Origin: Litsea cubeba | Lineage: Eukaryota > Streptophyta > Magnoliopsida > Laurales > Lauraceae | DNA length: 64,000 nt | Direction: 5' to 3' | Assembly: GCA_012931725.1 (NCBI GenBank) | Contig: CM022946.1 | Span: 49,715,477-49,779,476, forward strand | Shown here: piece by piece, positions 30,602 to 43,838 of the stretch | Numbering within the stretch: the stretch's first letter is position 1 | How the letters are laid out: every line of letters starts with the position of its first letter | Notes under the pieces: model-generated | Told to the model about the DNA's origin: nothing | What the model saw: the letters and a program-made list of their open reading frames with translations, nothing else | Databases searched by the model: none | Program-made: the position numbers and the translations under genes

Positions 30602-33142
30602 TGTTGACACCAAAAATGTCACTTTGCCTCTTCAAGATCCAAAGAGCTACATGAAGTCGCAACCTGCCATAAATAGGCAATGCTACTTCCAAAAATCAAA
30701 TCTTGTCAGAATCAAACAAAAACTGCAAGATCCTTCAAGACAGCCAAAAGAGGAGTACACAAGAAGTTTCGGGCCATTTCAAAATCATTTGGCCTAACTT
30801 CGCTTCTCCGACAGCCGAAAAGGAGCTCTCGGCGGCGAAAGCATCGGAGACACCAAATCTTCGATCAGAGCCGATGGATGGTCTCAAAATACATCCAAAA
30901 GGCTCCACGTCAAGTTCCGAGTCAAACCGACAACGTTTGACCCTACATCAACCCTCGAACAGCTAAATCAAGCCTCTCGGCGGCGAGAACCACCGAGGCC
31001 ATTACTCATCAGATAGAGCACATGGACGGCTTCAAAATGCTTATAAAGGGCTACACGTCAAATTTCAGGTCATTTCCACAACATTTGACCATAGTTTGAC
31101 GCTCGGAAGCCAAATCAGGCCTCTCGGTGGCAAAGCTCTCCGGGACCATGGTTTCCAAGATAGAGCCTATGGATCATCTTAAAATGACTCCAATAAGTTC
31201 CCTGTCAAATTTCAAGTCAATCGGACATCGGTTGACCGCACATCAAACCGCGACATCTTCATCGCGACAAAAGCAAGTCTACTGGTGATAGGACCCCAAA
31301 CGGCTTCAAAACTCAAACAAAATCCTATGGTTGGTCTTATTTATTGCTCAGGAGGCTTCACACCAAATTTCAGGTCATTCCGACATCGTTTGACCCAGTT
31401 TCAGCTTCTGACGGAAAATCGGCAGCTCTGCGCGACAAAGTCTTCGGCTTTCTCAGGAAATTGTAAACTTTGCAAAATAAAATGCAAGAATTCTCATCAG
31501 GTTTCCTACAAAGAAATCAGGCCAATAAATGGTCAAAATGTCAAGGAAAAGTACAGGAGAAAAAAGAACCGAAAAACAGCAAAAACGGACACAAAACGGG
31601 ACAAAAAGGGGGGAAAACCCCCCCATGGTCGCCGGGAAGGCCCCGAAAACCCCGGGTTTTCGCCGTTTTTTTCGCGATTTGAAGCGCCCAGCCTCTGGTA
31701 CTTTCCAAAATTCATGCTTTTGAGACACCAAATCCTCTGACATCCATCCAAAACACGGGTTAATCATCAAGAGTATCGAAAACAATATTGATCGCCACCC
31801 GGTCAACCAAAAAAAGTGTGCTTTCTACCCGACCGATCGAGAAATCGACAGGACAGATGGCACCGACCCGCTGTTGGCAACAAACACCTGAAATTACATG
31901 GTCATCTGATGTCGATCTACATGAAGATCCATCGATGATCATCACCAGAAGAATCCCAAAAGACGCGGCACGGCCCGCGACTCTTCAGATGCTCGGCGAC
32001 CACTTAATGTGATTAATTGACTAGCTTTATTACAGTCATTAATCCATTTCTTTGGACGGACCAATCAGAAGCAAGCATCCGGGAGTTGCAAGTCAAGAGA
32101 TTCATGGCATTTAACCCATGAAACTCCTCCCATCATGGCGATTAAAGGCGATTAAATGCCCTCAATCTCATCTGGACAATCAGAAGCCAAGAAAAAGGAG
32201 TTACAAAATAAACAATTCAATTTTGTAACTCCTCCCATTATGCGGCTTAATGACAATCAAAGCTCATAAACCCTCCTAAATGGCTACCTAAAAGCCTATA
32301 AATAGGAGAGCTTTCCAAGAAGAAAGGATCATCAGAAAAAAGCACAAACACACAGACAGACAGAAACACAGAAATTCAGAGAAGGAAAAGAGAGAAAACT
32401 CTGCGGAAGTTCTACACCGGCCACCGCAACAAGGTGACAAAAGTCCCTTGGGGGGGTACCCCCCCCCCCCCAAGGTCCTTGCCTTCTCCTGCTGCCGCCA
32501 ATGGCTTAGACATGGCTTTTCAAGCCCGGCTACTCGGCTTTTCATTGGACATAGGACCTTCTTTTGGTCTTTGTCCTCTAAAAACCTGAGGTTATAGCCA
32601 AGCCAAGCGAATCAATAGCATCTTCTGTTCTCATCTGCATGGATGATGGCGAAGCCCACAAATGGCTTGCGACCGTCAATCTAAACGAGTCCCCCACAAT
32701 CTCCTGAGAAGTTAGATCCTCCTTTTCTTGCTTTTCATTGTAGTTTGTATTTTTTCAAAAGAGACAAAAATCACAACTCTTGTCTTTCATTATTGATAAG
32801 GATTGTAAATCGGCTATAATCGCCAAAATCGGCTATAAACGCCAAAAATCGGCTATAAATGCCAAAAAAATCGCCTTTCACGGCAAATCAAGAAAAATGT
32901 CTCTTTTCTTAAATATATGTGCAATGGAAAACTTGAAAGAAGTTGATTTCCTTTTTACTTGCGAAGGTTGATCTCCGGATCACCACTTGCAATTCCAAGT
33001 AAAATAGAAAATCTGGCACACCCACACAAAAAAAAGAAATGTTGATGAACGCCCCTGCCCCCTGGTTACGAAAGGGTCGGAACCAAACGAACTCCCACGT
33101 CCGCCGACCTCGGTAGGAACCGAGCAGGAGCGCGGTCCATCA
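30602..33142 (+). repeat. Tat 5' LTR (2541 bp)
   Basis: TGTTGACACC...GTCCATCA. TATA box at 32297-32304. Quasi-repeat units of about 140 bp between about 30860 and 31420. CGGCTATAAATGCC-like motifs at about 32812-32870. A long C-run follows the GGTACC at about 32457-32471. The left flank (GGGTAGTGCATAC) is unique, so this is a genuine left end. Confidence 0.92.
32297..32304 (+). promoter_or_regulatory. TATA box of Tat 5' LTR
   Basis: TATAAATA in GCCTATAAATAGGAGAGC, conserved with the other Tat LTRs. Confidence 0.7.
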
Positions 33143-33145
33143 AGC

Positions 33146-33167
33146 TGGCTCCACTTGGTGGGACTCG
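33146..33167 (+). other. Primer binding site, tRNA not assigned
   Basis: TGGCTCCACTTGGTGGGACT begins three bases after the LTR. Read as a tRNA complement it gives CCA, a discriminator base, a 7-nt acceptor strand and a T-arm (TGGGACTCG is complementary to CGAGTCCCA). I cannot name the isoacceptor. Confidence 0.6.
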
Positions 33168-33379
33168 TTTATTTGAGAACACGATGCTAGAAATGAAATA
33201 TTTGCATATCATATATTTTGCTCTATGCTTATATTTCTTTTCTCGATTCCTTGGCTACTTTATAATTGGTGGCCTATGTTGGATTCCGCATCTAAAAAAA
33301 ATGAGATGAGATTTTTTGTTTGGAAATTTCTAATTCTTTGAATTTATTTCCACTCTTTCTCTTTTCAAAAAAAAAAAAA

Positions 33380-34400
33380 AAAACAAAAAAAAATTCAGAT
33401 TTTTCAGTTTGGATTCAAAATTGAGAAACTTTGATCCTCTCCCTTCTGGGCACTGGCGCTCACGGAAATCGCTGAGACCGTGTTCGGATCGGGGATTGGG
33501 CCATTGTTTCTCTTCGATGAGTTCATTAAAGATCTAAAAAAATATATATAAATAAAAATCAAAAAATAAAAAAAATTAGATTTCTCATTTTGGATTCAAA
33601 ATTGAGAAACCTTGATCCGTTCCTATCGTTCATCGCGCTTGCAGAAATGTTGAGCCTGTTCGACTAAGGTTTTGGGCCATCGTTTCTCTTCGATGAGTTC
33701 ATTAAAAAAATAATAAAATAAAAATATAATTAAAAAAAAAAGACATAGACCACTAAGGTTAAACCAACTGTGTTCTTTGATCATGGTTGATTCAAAGAAA
33801 AGCCTTGTCCAGAGTGTGGAGACAGCTTGACTGTTCTAGGCAAGGGTCCTCCAAACGGGTTCATTAAGTAATCCTACCCTTACCTGGGGGCAATTCTATC
33901 AATCAAGATTTCATAAGACCGGGTTAGGAGGCCTATGTGTACTCTCTCGTCTTTTAAATAAATTTTTTTAAAAAAAATATATAAAATTTTTAAAAATAAA
34001 AATTTAAAAAAAAAATTTCAAAAATATTCTTAAAATAAAAAATAATAATAAAAATAAAAAATAAAAAAAATAAAAAAAAAGAAAATCTTCAAAATCTTAA
34101 AAAAAAAAAAAACTTCCGTCATTTTGGGTTTAGATCGGAGAAATCTTGGTCTTCTCCTTTCTGAGCACTCGCGCTCGCGGAAATCGCTGAGCCCGTGTTC
34201 AGATTGGAGTGCCTTTTGCTCTCTTTGATGAACCCGATATTGGCCTTTCAAAAAAAAAAACTCGTCATTTTTAGATTCAGATCCGAGAAATTATGGTTCA
34301 TTTCTTTCTGAGCACTGGCGCTCGCGGAAATCGCTGAGCCCGTGCTTAGATTGGAATACCATCGGCTCTCTTTGATGAATCCAATTTTGACCTTTCAAAA
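33380..34400 (+). repeat. Four leader repeats of about 150 bp in Tat 5' UTR
   Basis: Units near 33395-33530, 33575-33710, 34120-34230 and 34262-34390. They share a GGATTCAAAATTGAGAAA-like start, a core GCGCTCGCGGAAATCGCTGA and an ending with TCTCTTYGATGARTTCATT or a variant of it. Between them are very A-rich spacers (33955-34110). The rest of the leader to about 34790 has no gene I can support. Confidence 0.75.
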
Positions 34401-34817
34401 CAGAGAATCTCATCTCATAGATGCGGTCTCAAAACATTTGTGTCTAGCGGTACTAGTACGCCCTTTTAGGGTCTACTGTATTGTGACCGACACATCTGTA
34501 ACTCCAACTTTATATTCTTCTTACCTCGAGCAAGCTCTGCTTCTCGATAAGTCGAATTTAAGTTCACAATTGCTTCTAGCAGTCACTGGGATGCCCATTC
34601 TGGGCTTACCATACCTGCGATCTAAACAATTGTACCCTCTATGGCGTTTTACCTTCCTCATATTGCTTGGGTCATCTCCCTCGAGCAATTTTAAAAGACG
34701 AAACCATAGAACTTCCCATTTATGATCATTATATTCTTGTGGTTACTAATGGATGTGGTCTTGTTTCAGAAATTTTCGAAAAACTAACAATGGCAGCTTC
34801 ACTAACCATTACTTTCG

Positions 34818-37706
34818 ATGAAAACAAGCACCAACTTATGCTTCAACAGAAGCAAACCTCGCGCACTTACAAGCGCCCCATCAGCTGCCGAAGCGTCAAC
34901 TCCCCTCGGTAACTCTCTGAACTCCGGGTCGACCTCGACTCCCCGGACTATCGTCTTTGGGACGCTGGGACCATTCCCACTTCCTGAGGAACAAACTGCT
35001 CCCTCCAAGAAGCAGAAACTCGCCTCTCAACGTGTCACTACCGTGACACCAAAGGCGAGCACCAGCAGGCCTGAAGCCCGTGGCACCCCCACGAAGCCTC
35101 AACCTGCAAGCAACCAGGTCTATCCCAAGACTTGGTCCCCAAGACCTTCACCAAAGCAAAGAAGGTCCCAAACATCCACTAAGCCAGCATTCCTGGCCCC
35201 ACTCAAGGAGAACCAGTTCTACCCTCTTGCCTACATGAAAGAGGAGAAACCCATCTCCAACCTGACTTCCAAGTCATCCCAGCATGAGCCGGCTTGTTCC
35301 TACAAGCCCAAAATCAGATCATGCATCACAAGGCCTCTACAAGCACCTGCTAAGGCCTACAAACCTGCAGTTCGACCCTTCATCTCTACGGGGCCCGAAC
35401 TCCAAAAATTCAAAGCTTCGCTGCAACAGGCGAAGGACAGGGTTCGCATTCTGTCCTTGCCCAGCTGCAAAGAAGATAGGCTCGGCTGCTGCGCCCGAGG
35501 GAGCACATCCTTCATCGTCAAAGCCTAGCCAGAGCTGATCGAAGCTCAAATTGCTCGTCGTATACGCCGCCGCGCGTCATACCGGCAAAAGAGACTAGAG
35601 AAGCAAAGGACCCAGCCTCCTACACTCCAAGTCTCTCCCAAATGGGTCGAAAAAGAAAGACCCAACCAAGTTGCTGCCGTCCATATGGTTGGAAAAACCA
35701 GAAGGCGCCAAAAATCAGCAACAAAAATCCATGTCCGACGTCCGATGACCCGCAGCGTCTCAAGGACAAGAAGACATTCAGAAGAATCCCCTGCTCCTTC
35801 AAGCAAAGGACAGCAAAGTGATCCTTCCTCAAGCTCTTCTTCAAAAAGAATGAGCCCCAGCTCAGTCACCAGGATAGTTTCTTCGTTCGAATCACGAAGG
35901 ATGAATGTCTTGGCTACAAATTCTGAGCCACCACCCCACAATCCACCTCCAGAAGATGCGATCACCCGCATCCAGCAGTTGGAACAGGGCCAGCAGAGGA
36001 TTGAAACTCTGATGGAAAACCTTCTCCTCGCCTTCCAAAATCAGGCGAACAATGAACCTCCTCCGAATCATCAAGACGACGAGGTAAATAGAGAAGAAAA
36101 TGAGTCACGCGCCCTTACCAAAAAGGACGTAGACAGTATCCTCGCCAAAGCAAAAGAAGAGGATATACTCAAGGAGCATGGGATCAAGCCACCATATCCC
36201 TTATGGATGGACTCGGTCCCGTTCCCCACCAAATTCAAGCATCCTACTCTCCAAACATATACGGGGAAAGGATCAGCCAGACAGCACGTCATCCACTTCA
36301 AGATCCTGACGGGAGCTATCGCGGATCAAGATGCACTCAAGATCCGCCTCTTTGCAAGTACCCTAAAAGGTACGGCCTTCGATTGGTACTCCACTCTGCC
36401 GGAGGACTCAATCCAAAACTGGGCCATGCTAGAGACACGCTTCCTGACTCACTTCAAAGGTGAGGATCACCCCGCTACTATGGCTCAGCTGTGCAGCCTA
36501 AAACAGGGGGAGAATGAATCAACATATGACTTCATTCACAAGTGGAAAGCAATGGCATACAAATGCTCTGATGTATTGCCACAAGCGTCGCTAGTCGACA
36601 TCTGCCGAAACAACATGAGAGCTAGAATCCGCTCCATGATCATCGGCAACAAATCAAAAAACCTGGGAGAACTCCTAGAAGCTTCCATGGAAGCTGAAAC
36701 GGTGATTAAAGACCTCAACAGTCAGAGATCATCAAGAAAAGAGCCAACCGTCATTGCAACCTCTAAACCAAAGAAAAAAGAGGTCCTCAATGTGCAGACC
36801 AAGTCAGCTCCTCAGCCACCAAAGAAAGCTAAAAATAAAGCTGCTGGTAAGAGACCTGAACTCTCAGATGCCTTCAAAGAACGAGTAGAGAAGAAATACC
36901 CGTTTGATGAAGATGTTGATGAAATCTTCGGGGCTCTTGCGGCAAACGGCAAGCTCACCTTGCCTGAACCAAAAAGACCGGGTGATGTTGGCAAAACCAA
37001 CAATCATCGGTACTGTCCATACCACCAGATGATCTCGCATCCTCTCAATCAATGCTTCGTTGTGAGAGAGAAAATAAACGAGATGTGGAGAAACGGAGTC
37101 ATCACCTTTGACAAAAACTATGGGTCTGCCTCCGTCAACATGGTGACATGTGGACAAACATCAAAATCACCGAAGAAGAAGATCACTACTTCCTTCAAAG
37201 TGATAAACTCAATCCAAGCGTCCGAGCAACTGGTTCCTTACCCGACACCAGACGGACAACCGATATGGGTACATCCCGATCTCCTGGAAGATGAAAATTG
37301 GAAGGTCGTGAAAACAAAGCCTACAGCTCAACAGCGAAGGCAGGCTAGGAAACATCTCCTCAAGCTTAAACGGCAAGAGAAGACCCAGCCAAAACTAGAG
37401 GTCAAAGAAAAGGCAGAGGCTTCCTCTACCGCTTCACTGGAGGCAACAGAAACATCCCTTCCAGAGACTTCAAAGGCGGTAAGGAAATTCACTCTCAGTG
37501 ATTTCATGCCACCTCAATTCAAAGAAGCCATGCAGGAGGCATCATACTCTTGCAATTCAGTAGTTGGATTCTCCATTGATGGATACGAGTCCAGCGACAC
37601 CGATCATGGATTCGAATCCAACTACACAGATGAGTTGGAGGAGTCCCTTGAAACAGGAGAATATCTCTCCGATGAAGAATGGATGAGTCTCATCTTATGC
37701 CAGTAA
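34818..37706 (+). pseudogene. gag: Tat gag
   Basis: One frame with a single TAG at 35526-35528. The first part (34818-35525) is Pro/Ser/Lys-rich. After the stop the frame goes on with a basic segment (ELIEAQIARRIRRRASYRQK), a Ser-rich stretch and the gag capsid core (DWYSTLPEDSIQNWAMLE, FLTHFKGEDHP, YDFIHKWKAMAYKC). A modified zinc knuckle follows (CPYHQMISHPLNQC: C-x2-H-x4-H-x4-C), as usual in Tat/Athila relatives. The real start is uncertain: an ATG at 34790 (MAASLTITFDENKHQ) lies in another frame and may be the original start, which would need a further frameshift. It overlaps the next frame by 28 bp. Confidence 0.82.
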
Positions 37707-40700
37707 TCTGGTATAACCCCCTACAGCCACAAGGATCCTGGTCTGATGATGAAGAAGACCAAGAAGCTGTACAAGAAAATGCTGCTGACCCAGCACCTCT
37801 CATTACTCCAGTGGAAATCAACCATGTTGAGCCACAAAGAGTTGATGAAAAAGAAGATCCGGCTCACATGCCTGATCTTGAAGAATATGCAAGGATCTTG
37901 CAGCGACTCGCTTTAGAACAAGAGCAAGAACGCGTCAACGAGCCTCCTCGCAATCCAGAGCCTGAAGTCCCTGAAGACCACCAGGTACATCCTCCCTTAA
38001 CTCCTGAAAATGGAGAAAATTGCTGGATAGACGATCCTCTTACATCCGAGGATGAGTCTGACTCCGATCAGGCAACGTCTCCCGTTAGAGCTTCCTGTAA
38101 TGTGATAATTCGGGATTATAACTCTTCCGAAGCATCGTCTGATGAGAGCACTTACACTCCGGCGACGCCTAGCAATGTATCTTCTGGAGCCACCTCGTCT
38201 CACGTGACTTTCACTGAGATGACACCCTCTCAGGTTTCTTCTCCTGAGACTGTGACTTCAAAGTTCACACCCTTCCTGACTGAAGAATTCCCAGCCATTG
38301 ATGCTTGGGATGATGAATTAGTCAACGAAGAAGAAAGGTTGCTGGATGCTGTTCAGGACTTGTTCCCGGAAAATGCTCCGTGCAACACGATCACTGAGGA
38401 TGGCAACTCTGCTGCTGATTCATCCTCAGTAAATGAAAAACGACAGCCTCTTGATCCTGAAGACAATCTTCCAAACGAAGACCTTTCTCAAGAAGCTCTC
38501 GAAGTTGGTAGAGGCACCCGCTTTGGCCGGGACTACCACAAAAATTACAACCAATCTTCCTTTACATATGTAAATCCTTCGGGAAAAGATGTTGTAAGCG
38601 CCCCTAGTGGCAACAATGAACATGCAGGCCCTAAGGAGGCTTTCAAGTATGACTTGATTGAACACTTCAAGCACATACCTGCACGTCTGCACATCCTAGA
38701 TTTGTTGCGAATGTCCCCGCACACTCGTGATAATCTCATCTCGGAATTACAAAAGCTGAATGAGGATGTCGACAAATATGCCCCGCAAGTCCTCCAAATT
38801 GAAATGGATTACCGTGTCAAAAACTCAGAAGCCTCCCCAAAGGGAGAAAAGAAGAAAACTGAGGGATCATGCATTGAATGCCTCTCGGTTAAAAAAGCAG
38901 CCAGTGCAACCATCGCCTTCACAAAGGACGACCTCCTACTTGGCAAAACCAGGCATAACCGACCCCTATACTTCACAGGGTATATCAAGGAAATGCCTAT
39001 GCACAGAGTTCAGATCGACCCAGGTTCTACACTCAACCTCATCTCCACATCGGCTCTTGAAGAGTTGGGCATCCCACCCAGCAAGCTGAGCTCCACATCT
39101 GTATCTATCTTTGGATACGATGGGAGTACTCAAAGGCCTATCGGCAAAATCAGGTTCAAATTGCAGATCGGTGATCTTATCTCTGAGGTCACAGTGTATG
39201 CAATAAAAACCCCTTCATGCTACAACATCCTTCTCGGACGCCCTTGGATCCACGAGAATGGTGTTGTCCCTTCAACTCTACATCAATGCATCAAGTTTGT
39301 TGGCGACGACGGCATGATACATCGAGTCTTTGCGGACAGAAAACCCTTCAATGGTAAAGAAGTCCACTTCGCAGACTCACAGATGTATAAAGGTGAAAAA
39401 GAAGAAGAGGAGAAGCACACAGCATCCTTTGCCGAAAATCTCCAGAAAGATAAAGGCAAAGCTCCTCAACAATCACCGGAAGAAAACAAACCATCCGGTA
39501 AATCTGAAGAGAGCATGCAAACTCCCTTCATCATCTCCCTCAAATCTTCAAAGCCTTTGGTCATCACAACTAAAGTGAAGAAGGCAAAACAAAAGCCTGG
39601 GGGCAAATTTGTTGTCTCTTTCGTGTCTATCATGCAAGACACGGACTCGGATTCAGAGCCAGAAGACGACACATCGTCAAGCCAAGCTGACACTCAGCAA
39701 GTTCAGCCTGCTCTCACTCCAATGGAGATAACTTCCGACATAGAAGATCCTACGTCAGCTTCCTTCGTCGTTCCAGCAACTTCAGCAAAGGAAAAGCCGA
39801 TCTTCTTCCATAGATCGGATGCTTCTTCATCAAACTCCATGCTTGAACCTTTCCAAAATGAAGGTATGCCTCAACTATCCTTATATAGTTTTGTGGCACA
39901 AGCTATTATGAAGAAAATGGGCTATGACGCTCAAAACCTAGTCGGTTTGGGAGAAGGACGCGGTATTCTCACGCCATTGGGGCTTGTCTTGACCAAAAGC
40001 CAGCTGGAAGATTGGAGACTCTACGGCTATGTAGAAAAGTCTTCACACGGGTTAGGGTATGATCCTGACACTCCCTTGAAACAGTTGACACAAAGGCTTA
40101 AAAGTCAATATACTGACCAAGCCTCAACTTCTCAAGTCCATGAAGACATCGATCTCCCTGGATATCTTTTTGATGAGTCACCTGACAAAGATCCAGGAAG
40201 CTCATCCAATTGGCACGATTTCTCCGAAAATGAAGAGGAGTTGTCCGATGGAACAGACGTGTGGTCTTCTGACCCAGAAAAACCCTCATCTCCAAAAGAA
40301 GTAGCCTACTTCGACCTGGTTTCAACAGGCGATTAGGATCATCTCATAACAAGCCTTGGAAAAATTACCGATCAAGAAGACCCGTGGAAAGGAACAAAAC
40401 CTTGGTCTGGAAATGCCTTTGAAAACCCAGAAGGTTTCGTTGAGCTGGAAGCCTCCGAAAATATTGTGGAGGAACCACCTTCGAACCTTCCAACAGAAGA
40501 TCCTGTTCAAAAGATAGACTTGGGAACACCAGATAACCCACGTCCTGTATTCATAAGCAAGAATATAAAGGATGATGAGTTACCCGAGTATATCGCCTTT
40601 CTTCGTGAGTTCGTTGATTGCTTTGCGTGGTCTTATGCTGAAATGCCAAGCTTAGACCCCAAAATAGCAGTTCACAAACTCAATCTTCAAGAAGACATCA

Positions 40701-42832
40701 AGCCTGTCAAGCAAGGCCAAAGAAGATTCCGTCCAGATGTGATGGATAAAATTGAACAAGAAGTTCAAAAACTCAAAAGCGTCGGCTTCATCCGTGAGGA
40801 ACAACATCCTGAATGGTTGGCCAACATCGTCCCCGTGACAAAGAAAAATGGGCAGATCAGGGTCTGTATTGACTATAGAGACCTGAACGGTGCATGCCCT
40901 AAAGATGAATTTCCGCTCCCCATACCAGAGGTAATGATTGATAATACCTGTGGATTCGAGTGAATGACATTCATGGATGGTTTCTCTGGCTACAATCAGA
41001 TAAAGATGCATCCTGAGGATGAAAAACATACATCCTTTCGAACCCCATTTGGCGTGTACTGCTACACTGTCATGCCATTTGGTCTGAAAAATGCTGGTGC
41101 CACATATCAGAGGGCTATGATGAAAATATTCGAAGATATGCAACACAAGACGGTTGAATGTTACGTTGATGACCTCGCCGTCAAAAGCAAAAGAAAAGAA
41201 GATCATCTCGAACACCTTCGAGAAGTCTTCCTCCGGCTTCGCAAACACAAACTGCGAATGAATCCTTTGAAATGCTTCTTCGGCGTCTCGTCGGGTAAGT
41301 TCCTCGGATTCTTAGTTCGGAAAGCTGGAATAGAGCTTGACCCCATAAAAGTCAAAGCCATTCTAGAAATGCCCTCTCCAAGAACCTTGAGAGAACTAAA
41401 AGGGCTTCAAGGGAGATTGGCCTACATCAGACGGTTCATCTCCAATCTTTCGGGGAAATGCCATCCAATCTCCCGGTTGATGAAAAAGGGTGTAAACTTT
41501 GTCTGGGATGCTGACTGTGAAGCTGCTTTCCAAGACATCAAGTCATACCTGACAAAACCTCCAGTGTTAGCTGCTCCTACCACTGGAAAACCATTCATCT
41601 TGTACACAAGAGCCCTTGATCACTCTTTGGAAGCTCTGCTTGCGCAAGAAAATGATCAAAGAAAAGAAGCTGCTCTATATTACCTCAGCCGCATGCTAGT
41701 AGGTGCAGAGCATCGCTACTCTCCAGTCGAAAAAGAATGTCTTGCAGTGATGTTCGCCGTACAAAAGCTGCGTCACTACTTGCTTTCCAACACAGTATAC
41801 CTGGTCTCGAGGGTCAACCTCTTGAAGGTCCTTGTCACAAAGGCAGGTTCTCTCAATGCTTGACTGGCAAAATGGTCCATCCTTCTGTCGCAATTTGATA
41901 TTAGGTATGTACCACAAAAAGAAATCAAAGGGCAAGCTCTAGCGGACTTCCTCGCAGAGCATCCATTGCCTAAAGATTCTCCGCTCAGAGATGATCTCCC
42001 AGACGAACCAGTCTACAATGTGGAGACTTTCTCACAAAGTGCCTCCTGGGACATGTACTTTAACGGTGCAACCAGGACAAATGAAAAAAGACAGCTGATC
42101 TCGGGAGTTGGCATCCTCTTTGTTAGGCCAGACAAATACATGATTCCACACGCTTTCTCGCTACTGGAACCATGCACAAACAATGCAGCAGAATATCAAG
42201 CTCTGATCTTAGGATTGGAACTCGCCATCGAATCCGGTATCACCATGCTGGAAGTCTTTGGAGACTCTCAACTGATCGTCAACCAGATGAATCAGAAATT
42301 TGAAGTCAGGAAGCCAGATTTGTTGCCTTACTACAACAAGGCACAATCACTTCTGCAAAAGTTTGACATCTGTCACATCACCCACATTCGTAGAGGTGAA
42401 AACATACGTGCAGATGCCCTAGCCGGACTTGCCGCATCCATGGCAATCCAGGAACGGGAAAACATGCAAATCACAGTGTGCGAAAGAAGAATCCTTCCTC
42501 CTCTTAACACACACCAAGCTGTTGCTGAATGCCACAAAGTGGTCGGAAGTCGGATTTCAATCCTTCAAACTTCAATCGGCGACTGGAGGGATCCGTTCAT
42601 TGATTACATTATGTTCGGAATCCTACCTGAAGATCCAAAAGAACGGGTAAGCACCCAAAGGCGAACCCCAAGCTTTCATTTGGATATTCCTTCAAAAATC
42701 CTTTACAGGAAATCCTTCAACGGAGTACTTCTACGCGCTTGTCACAACAAGAGGCTGAAGAAACACTTAAAGAAGTTCATGCTGGTGTTTGCGGAGCTCA
42801 TCAGGCTGGACCCAAGCTCTATGATCAGATAA
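37679..42832 (+). pseudogene. pol: Tat pol: protease, G-patch, RT, RNase H, archaeal RNase H
   Basis: One frame with in-frame stops at 40334-40336 (TAG), 40961-40963 (TGA) and 41861-41863 (TGA; the first copy has CGA there). In order: a long acidic linker; aspartic protease (IDPGSTLNLIS, Asp codon at 39017; ILLGRPWIHE); a G-patch-like segment (VGLGEGRGILTPLG, about 39940-40065); RT (VCIDYRDLN; YVDD at about 41160); RNase H (VEKECLAVMFAVQKLRHYL); archaeal-type RNase H (NNAAEYQALILGLELAIESG). In the last, FDG is FNG (AAC at 42062-42064), which removes a catalytic Asp. The frame is -1 to gag and begins inside its last codons. A one-base deletion near 42737 moves integrase to another frame. Confidence 0.88.
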
Positions 42833-43838
42833 AAAGGTTAAGATATTACTGGCTTACCATGGTAGCTGACGCAATGCAATTTGCTAAGCGCTGCCAACAA
42901 TGCCAAATTCATGGAGATTACATTCACATGCCTCCAGAATGGCTGCATCCTACAGCGATCTCATGGCCTTTCGAAGCCTGGGGTATGGGCATCATAGGTC
43001 CTATTTCTCCCCCTTCGAGCAAAGGTCATCGCTTCATCTTCGCCGCTACGGATTATTTCTTCAAGTGGTCAGAAGCATTTGCGTTCAACGAAATGAAGAC
43101 CTCATCAGTCCTTCAGTTCCTGCGCACCAACATCATTTGTCGTTTCAGCATACCCAAAAGACTCGTCTATGATAACGGACCACAATTCCGGGATCATCGA
43201 TTCTACAAGTTCTGCGACAAATACAAAATCCAAAGCTATCCTTCGACTCCATACAATCCGGCAGCAAACGGGTTAGCAAAAGCTTTCAACAGGACACTCT
43301 GCAAAATCCTCAAAAAATGGTCTCTAGTCGTAAAAGAGACTGGAGCGAGAAAATGTCTGAAGTTTTGTGGGCCTATCGAACCACCGTTCGAGGACCAACC
43401 CATAGCACACCATTCTCCTTGGTCTATGGATGCGAAGCTGTCGTACCCTTGGAAGTACAAATTCCTTCCTTGAGGGTATCCTTGCAAAATGACATGACTC
43501 AAGAAAGCAATGTCAAATTGCGACTCCATGAGCTGGACAATCTCGATGAGAGACGGCTCGAAGCTCAACAAAGCATTGAACTTTACCAAGCACGTATGGC
43601 AGGATCTTTCGATAAAAAGGTCAGGCAACGCGCCTACAAAAAGAGTGACTTGGTTCTTGCGGTAAAAAGACCAATGGTCTTCGCTCACAAGTCCAAAGGC
43701 AAATTTGAACCAAAATGGGAGGGACCCTACGTCATCGACAAGGTTTTCTCCAACGGCGCATACGCACTCCTAAACATGGAAGGTGACAGATGTATGCTGC
43801 CCATCAACGGCAAGTTCTTAAAGCGGTACTACCCTTGA
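42739..43838 (+). pseudogene. Tat integrase, frameshifted and catalytically altered
   Basis: Read in two frames, 42739 to about 43314 and then 43317-43838, joined across a one-base deletion in an A-run (CTCAAAAAATGG where the first copy has CTCAAGAAGATGG). The first catalytic Asp is Gly (GGC at 42988-42990 in WGMGIIGP). The Glu is Lys (AAA at 43279-43281 in GLAKAFNR). The middle Asp (YDNGPQF) remains. Zinc-finger Cys pair CQQC is present. The C-terminal part matches the first copy closely. It cannot catalyse integration. Confidence 0.88.

Noticed and set aside
34342..34725. 127-codon ORF in the Tat leader as an extra upstream gene
   Set aside because: It overlaps the last leader repeat and has no recognised motif; only one copy is available, so coding cannot be supported.
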